A stretch of DNA of 64,000 nucleotides from assembly GCA_938088195.1 (NCBI GenBank), contig CALKEO010000004.1:44399-108398 (forward strand). Reading direction: 5' to 3'. Below, piece by piece: positions 59,410-64,000 of this stretch. The notes under the pieces were generated by a model. The model was given only the letters and a program-made list of their open reading frames with translations, did no database searches and was not told where the DNA came from. This stretch comes from an uncultured Flavobacteriaceae bacterium (GTDB lineage Bacteria; Bacteroidota; Bacteroidia; Flavobacteriales; Flavobacteriaceae). The position numbers and the translations under genes are program-made. Numbering within the stretch: the first letter of the stretch is position 1; each line of letters begins with the position of its first letter.

Positions 59410-62181
59410 TTATCTACCGCCTCGGCCACCTTGACCCCCTCGGCCACCTTGACCGCCACGGCCACCTTGACCACCCCCAGAGGAGTTCAAACTTGTTAAA
59501 TCGTATTTAATTCTAAAAACAGTATATCTTGGTTGGATAATATAGGATCTTGTTTGGTTATAAAGTTGATTGAAACTATCCCTGTTAATAGAGGTGTCAT
59601 CAAACAAATTAGTAACTCCAATACCAAACTCCCACTTGGAGCCATCTTTGTTGTAAGACAGGTCCGCTTCTAAAAATCGATATTCATTTAGTGTTACTTC
59701 CTGATTTCTATAATAATTGTATGAATATTCAGCTGTAAACACAAAACCTTTTCCAAAGTAAGCGTCAAGCTCTATAAAAGGTGAATCAGTATAAAAATAA
59801 TTTACATTGAGACCATTCTCATACTTTCTTTTATTGTAAGTGTAACCTATTTCTATATTAGGTTTGTCCCTAAAATTAGTTGCTAGTGAGGCTCTATATC
59901 TTTGTGTAAAATTAATGGATTTTAAAGGATTTCCATTTACAACATTATTAAAGTCACTGTAATTAAAGTTCATAGTAAATCCTGCTCTAAAATTTTTAAA
60001 TCTTTTGTCTATTCTTCCTGATGCAGAGTAAGATTCTCTAGGAATAGTTGAGTTTTCAGAAGACCTTACACTATTAATTCCACTAATTAAAGTTTTATTC
60101 TGGATTGAATTACTTCTTTTAGAATAATTTAAATTAGCAAAAATATTAGTAAAAGTAAAAATATTAATACTTTGATAGTTAAGACTAAAGTTGTTTACTT
60201 TGGCAGCTTCTAAATTTGGATTTCCTTGAAAGAAAGAATTATAATTATTAAAAATATATCCCTTAGCCAGGTTATTAACATCGGTAAATTGAGTTGTTAA
60301 CCTGTAATTAAATCTAAGACTCTCAGCATCTTTAAATTTCATAAATACCCTCATGTTTGGCCTTATGTCTGAAAATGAATTAGAAATAGTATTTCCTAAT
60401 TGAATATTACTTGTTTTGTAAGAGTGTATCGTAAATCCTGGATCAAAAGTAAAAATTCCAGTGATAAACCTGTATCTAAAAGAAAGATAAGCATCTGTAA
60501 AGTTAAAATCCACATCATTACCCAGTAATTGATCTTCAAACTTGTTTTGAGAATTGTTGTCTAATAATTGAAAAATATTTGAATTAAATTTTTGAGAAAC
60601 ATCTGTAATACCAAACGTAAAATTTAGATTTGATTTTGGAGATAAGATATAATAGTAATCTAATTTTCCTTCAACTTTATCAGTACTTGTGTTTCTAGAT
60701 TGATTAATATTAAAATTAGACTGATTTGTATCTAGTGGCAATATATTTCTAAAAGGTTGTATTTCTTTTATTGCTTGATAAAAAGGGTCTTCATCTTGAG
60801 ATAAATGTTGAGCTTCAAAAGAAAAAATATGATCTTCATTTAAAGTATAATATGCTTTGAGTTCTTGGTTAATTGAAGTAGGCTCTTGACTTTTTAAAAT
60901 AGCTATATTTTCTGTTTCTAAACTTGAACTTCCTCTGCTATTTGAACTAGATACAAGATCAGTGTTTTCAAAATTACTTGCTGATCTTACAAGTAAATTA
61001 TATTCTGTTTGAAGCCTATCATTGGGATTATATTCTGTAGAAAATTTATAAATCTGTTGTTCATTATCTTGAACAACATAATCTGAAGTTTGCTGTACTG
61101 CATTACTGGCAGTGTAAACTCTATCAACTTTTTCTTCTAAAATATTTTGAGTTTTAGCTATTATAGCAAAACCACTTAATTCCCATTTTTCGTTTGGAGA
61201 ATGGCTAAAATTATAAGCGCCTAATTTAGCATCAATAGATTTAGCTCTGTTATTTTGAAGATTACCTATTCCAGCGCCATCAGAGGAAATATTTATAGAA
61301 GTCCCAGTCTGAGCATTTAAGTTATTAAATCCTCCACTAAATCTATAAAAATCTCTTCTTGAAAGTACTGGATCTCCGATATTATTACTGTTTCCAAACA
61401 AACTCATACTTAAATCTTTTGCGTAATAGAATATTTTTGGAGCAGCTAAAAAAGTATCATCGTTTCCAGCACCTCCCAATATTTCACCAAACCAAAATTT
61501 ATCTTTTCCACTTTTTAGACTAATATTAATAGCAATGTTATCTTCATTATTAGTGACATTTCTTAATTGATTATTTTCGGTGAAATTTCTTAAAACCTCT
61601 ACTTTACCTACTGCATTTGCTGGAAGATTTTGAGTAGCAAGTTTAGAGTCCCCGTCAAAAAAATCTTTACCTTCAACTGTAATCTTAGTAATTTCTTTAC
61701 CCTCTACCTCAATAGTTCCATCGTCGTTAACTTCAATTCCTGGAAGATTTTTTAAAACATCTCCTAGTTTTTTTTCAGAGCCCGTATTGAACGAATCGGC
61801 ATTGTATACAATGGTATCACCTTTAATGGTTACAGGCATTTCATAAACAATTTCTACTTCATCTAATGCTTCAGCTTGTTCTTCCAAAATAAAGTTTTTT
61901 TCAAAATCTTCACTTAGGTTTAAATCAAGTTCAATTTGTTGAAAACCTATGAAAGAAATTTTAATTTCATAATCTGTGTTTTTCTTTAATGATAATCTGT
62001 AAAATCCTGAATCACTGGAAATTCCAAAACCATCCAATACTTTTGAATCTTTTTCAACAGCAATTACATTTGCTCCCATTATAGTGTTTCCATCAAAATC
62101 AGTAATAATTCCCTCAAATCTTACTTGAGAATATGAAATTGAAATAAATAATAATAATAAGATTGAAAATATGTTTTTCAT
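59410..62181 (-). CDS. TonB-dependent-receptor-like outer membrane protein with N-terminal carboxypeptidase-regulatory-like domain
   Basis: 923 aa; FEGIITDFDGNTIMGANVIA, plug region KLGDVLKNLPGIEVNDDGTIEVEGKEITKITVEGKDFFDGD, large barrel. Confidence 0.9.
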   Translation of the reverse strand: MKNIFSILLLLFISISYSQVRFEGIITDFDGNTIMGANVIAVEKDSKVLDGFGISSDSGFYRLSLKKNTDYEIKISFIGFQQIELDLNLSEDFEKNFILEEQAEALDEVEIVYEMPVTIKGDTIVYNADSFNTGSEKKLGDVLKNLPGIEVNDDGTIEVEGKEITKITVEGKDFFDGDSKLATQNLPANAVGKVEVLRNFTENNQLRNVTNNEDNIAINISLKSGKDKFWFGEILGGAGNDDTFLAAPKIFYYAKDLSMSLFGNSNNIGDPVLSRRDFYRFSGGFNNLNAQTGTSINISSDGAGIGNLQNNRAKSIDAKLGAYNFSHSPNEKWELSGFAIIAKTQNILEEKVDRVYTASNAVQQTSDYVVQDNEQQIYKFSTEYNPNDRLQTEYNLLVRSASNFENTDLVSSSNSRGSSSLETENIAILKSQEPTSINQELKAYYTLNEDHIFSFEAQHLSQDEDPFYQAIKEIQPFRNILPLDTNQSNFNINQSRNTSTDKVEGKLDYYYILSPKSNLNFTFGITDVSQKFNSNIFQLLDNNSQNKFEDQLLGNDVDFNFTDAYLSFRYRFITGIFTFDPGFTIHSYKTSNIQLGNTISNSFSDIRPNMRVFMKFKDAESLRFNYRLTTQFTDVNNLAKGYIFNNYNSFFQGNPNLEAAKVNNFSLNYQSINIFTFTNIFANLNYSKRSNSIQNKTLISGINSVRSSENSTIPRESYSASGRIDKRFKNFRAGFTMNFNYSDFNNVVNGNPLKSINFTQRYRASLATNFRDKPNIEIGYTYNKRKYENGLNVNYFYTDSPFIELDAYFGKGFVFTAEYSYNYYRNQEVTLNEYRFLEADLSYNKDGSKWEFGIGVTNLFDDTSINRDSFNQLYNQTRSYIIQPRYTVFRIKYDLTSLNSSGGGQGGRGGQGGRGGQGGRGGR
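59416..59475 (-). repeat. 18-bp minisatellite encoding (GGQGGR)n C-terminal tail
   Basis: Minus strand GGTCAAGGTGGCCGTGGC / GGTCAAGGTGGCCGAGGG / GGTCAAGGTGGCCGAGGC. Confidence 0.9.
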
Positions 62182-62211
62182 TAAAGTATAAATTTGATTA
62201 AACTAAAAAAA

Positions 62212-63036
62212 TTAATTGGAGATTCTTCTTGCGCTACCTCCTCCACGTCTTCCTCGGTACATACTTTGCATTTCTTCTTGTTTATCCTTTGCAATTTTTT
62301 CGTATTCAAGGCTTGTAACTTGTTTTCCTTTGGAAGGTTCTTTAATTTTTATTTTATCTTTGGGATTAATGATGACCTTTGTACATAACATAGTGGTTCT
62401 ATCATCGTTAATTTCTAAAATTAAACCCGGTAATCCGCCATACATAGATGGACCTGTTGAGACTGGTATTTCAGGTGTAAACCATGCGGTCATAACCACT
62501 TCACGAATCCTCATTTCAGGTTCAGCCGGTGCTTCACCTGGTCTGGATCTACCAAAACTCATCACTCTTTCTTCAACCTCCTTAGTTATGGTTGCTTTCA
62601 ATGCATTATAAATACCAATTTTTTTTGATTCTCCTGTCATGACCCACTTGTTAGGTTTCAAACTATCCTTTACTAAAAATATTTTCCCAAATAATTCTTT
62701 TTTATTTACGTACATATTAGACTGCAAATCCTTGTAAATATTTCCTTGAGCAGGTCCTGTAACAAATTGCATCCAATTGAATCCACCTCCTTGGCCGCTA
62801 GGATCAAGTCTTTCTTCTTCGGCAAAGTAGGATGAATTACTATTGAACTCTAAAGTAAAGTTCTTTTCAGTCGCAGTTTTCATTCTTGCCTTCATATATT
62901 TAACCCTATCTGGTGGCATATTCTTCATAAAATCCATGTTCACATTCATTTTTGACATATAGAATGCCCTTCCTTGAAATTCTTGAGAAAATCCATTGAT
63001 ACTCAAAAACATAACGATCACTAATATTTTTTTCAT
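62212..63036 (-). CDS. GLPGLI family protein
   Basis: Signal peptide; YGGLPGLILEINDD signature; Gly/Arg-rich C-terminus MYRGRRGGGSARRISN. Confidence 0.93.
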   Translation of the reverse strand: MKKILVIVMFLSINGFSQEFQGRAFYMSKMNVNMDFMKNMPPDRVKYMKARMKTATEKNFTLEFNSNSSYFAEEERLDPSGQGGGFNWMQFVTGPAQGNIYKDLQSNMYVNKKELFGKIFLVKDSLKPNKWVMTGESKKIGIYNALKATITKEVEERVMSFGRSRPGEAPAEPEMRIREVVMTAWFTPEIPVSTGPSMYGGLPGLILEINDDRTTMLCTKVIINPKDKIKIKEPSKGKQVTSLEYEKIAKDKQEEMQSMYRGRRGGGSARRISN

Positions 63037-63170
63037 AATAATAATTTTAAAAGCGCAAGTCTAGCGATTATTTAATAAATAGACAATTAGCAAGCAATAA
63101 AGTTTAATTAGAATATTTTTTTTTCAAATTAATATTTTAAATTAGATGCTACACTTTTTAAATAATAGTT

Positions 63171-63782
63171 ATGCATATTGCTATTGCAGGAAATATTGGA
63201 GCTGGAAAGACATCTCTAACCAAGTTACTATCAAAACATTACAAATGTGAGGGTCATTATGAAGATGTTTTAAAAAACCCTTATTTAGATGATTTTTATG
63301 ATCAAATGGAAAGATGGTCTTTTAATCTACAAATTTATTTTCTAAATAGTAGGTTTCGTCAAATAAAAGATTTTGAAGAAAACGGAAAAAATATTATTCA
63401 AGATAGGACTATTTATGAGGATGCAAATATTTTTGCCCCAAACCTTTTAGCAATGGGATTAATGACAAATAGAGATTTTGACAACTATAAATCAATTTTT
63501 AATTTAATGGAATCCTTTGTTAAAGCCCCTGATCTTTTGGTCTATTTGCGTAGTGGTATACCTAATTTAGTAGATCAAATTCACAAAAGAGGGCGTGATT
63601 ATGAAAATTCAATCAGCATTGATTACCTAAGTAGACTTAACGAAAGGTATGAAGCATGGATTGAAACTTATGATAAAGGTAAATTACTTGTAATAGACGT
63701 TGATGATTTAGATTTTGTTAAAAATAAAAAAGACCTTCAAACAATTACCGACAAAATCGATAACGTTTTAAAAGATCTTTAA
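63171..63782 (+). CDS. Deoxynucleoside kinase
   Basis: IAIAGNIGAGKTSLTKLLSKHY, QDRTIYEDANIFA, LVYLRSGIPNLVDQIHKRGRDYE. Confidence 0.93.
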   Translation: MHIAIAGNIGAGKTSLTKLLSKHYKCEGHYEDVLKNPYLDDFYDQMERWSFNLQIYFLNSRFRQIKDFEENGKNIIQDRTIYEDANIFAPNLLAMGLMTNRDFDNYKSIFNLMESFVKAPDLLVYLRSGIPNLVDQIHKRGRDYENSISIDYLSRLNERYEAWIETYDKGKLLVIDVDDLDFVKNKKDLQTITDKIDNVLKDL

Positions 63783-63804
63783 AATATACTTTTTTATTTT
63801 AAGC

Positions 63805-63999
63805 CTAATCCTTATTAATTTGTCCCATCGCTGCAATCCCTATATTATTAGCTGCAAAAATAACTTCCTCTTTAGTTCCAGTAATAACTTTAGATGTTTT
63901 TACTCCATCTTCTTGAAAAGTTCTAGTCATAGTCCAAACATCATTTTCTGCTTCAATAACTACCTCTGTCTGAATTTGGTGATCAGCAGAAGCATGATT
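63805..63999 (-). CDS. Conserved hypothetical protein, N-terminus beyond window
   Basis: Open frame ...NHASADHQIQTEVVIEAENDVWTMTRTFQEDGVKTSKVITGTKEEVIFAANNIGIAAMGQINKD*. Confidence 0.6.
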   Translation of the reverse strand, partial: NHASADHQIQTEVVIEAENDVWTMTRTFQEDGVKTSKVITGTKEEVIFAANNIGIAAMGQINKD

Positions 64000-64000
64000 T

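Noticed and set aside
1-64000. Defence island, prophage, IS element, toxin-antitoxin or biosynthetic cluster
   Set aside because: No integrase, transposase, restriction, Cas or phage structural motifs found; the HTH/membrane pair at 23.6-24.2 kb is not a recognised toxin-antitoxin type.

Overview
AT-rich, gene-dense chromosomal window from a marine-type Flavobacteriaceae/Bacteroidota genome. There is no phage, IS element, CRISPR array or defence island; nearly everything is conserved core genome. Main blocks: (i) T9SS plug protein (left edge, truncated), apaG, pruA, rsmG, desaturase, aspartate aminotransferase, trkH/trkA; (ii) porT, a TrmH-type methyltransferase, a BamA/TamA-like protein, fbaA, accD, rpsO, pnp, rpoD, rpe, anmK; (iii) a small sugar/lipoprotein group (DUF1080, PHP/Sb-PDE, aldose 1-epimerase); (iv) a complete minus-strand dcw cluster, mraZ to ftsZ, then yqeY and tRNA-Arg; (v) engB, gldC/gldB, nadE, dnaG, polyprenyl synthase, rlmN, queA; (vi) an aromatic amino-acid operon (pheA, aminotransferase, tyrA, DAHP synthase/chorismate mutase, rsgA, dtd, MazG-like, aroA); (vii) metY-metX; (viii) a TonB-dependent-receptor-like protein with a GLPGLI protein, and a deoxynucleoside kinase. 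The most interesting content is non-coding and absent from the ORF track. First, there is a Phe/Tyr attenuator before pheA: a 25-aa leader peptide MKRNYYFQNFYFFFYYEVKKGLLYM with mutually exclusive antiterminator and terminator helices. Second, a SAM-II-like riboswitch lies before metY, with a candidate anti-aptamer helix. Third, a three-box MraZ operator (AAAGTGG, 10-bp period) lies before mraZ. Fourth, a small XRE-type regulator gene is interrupted by an in-frame TAA. All calls are from reading the sequence; no searches or folding programs were run.
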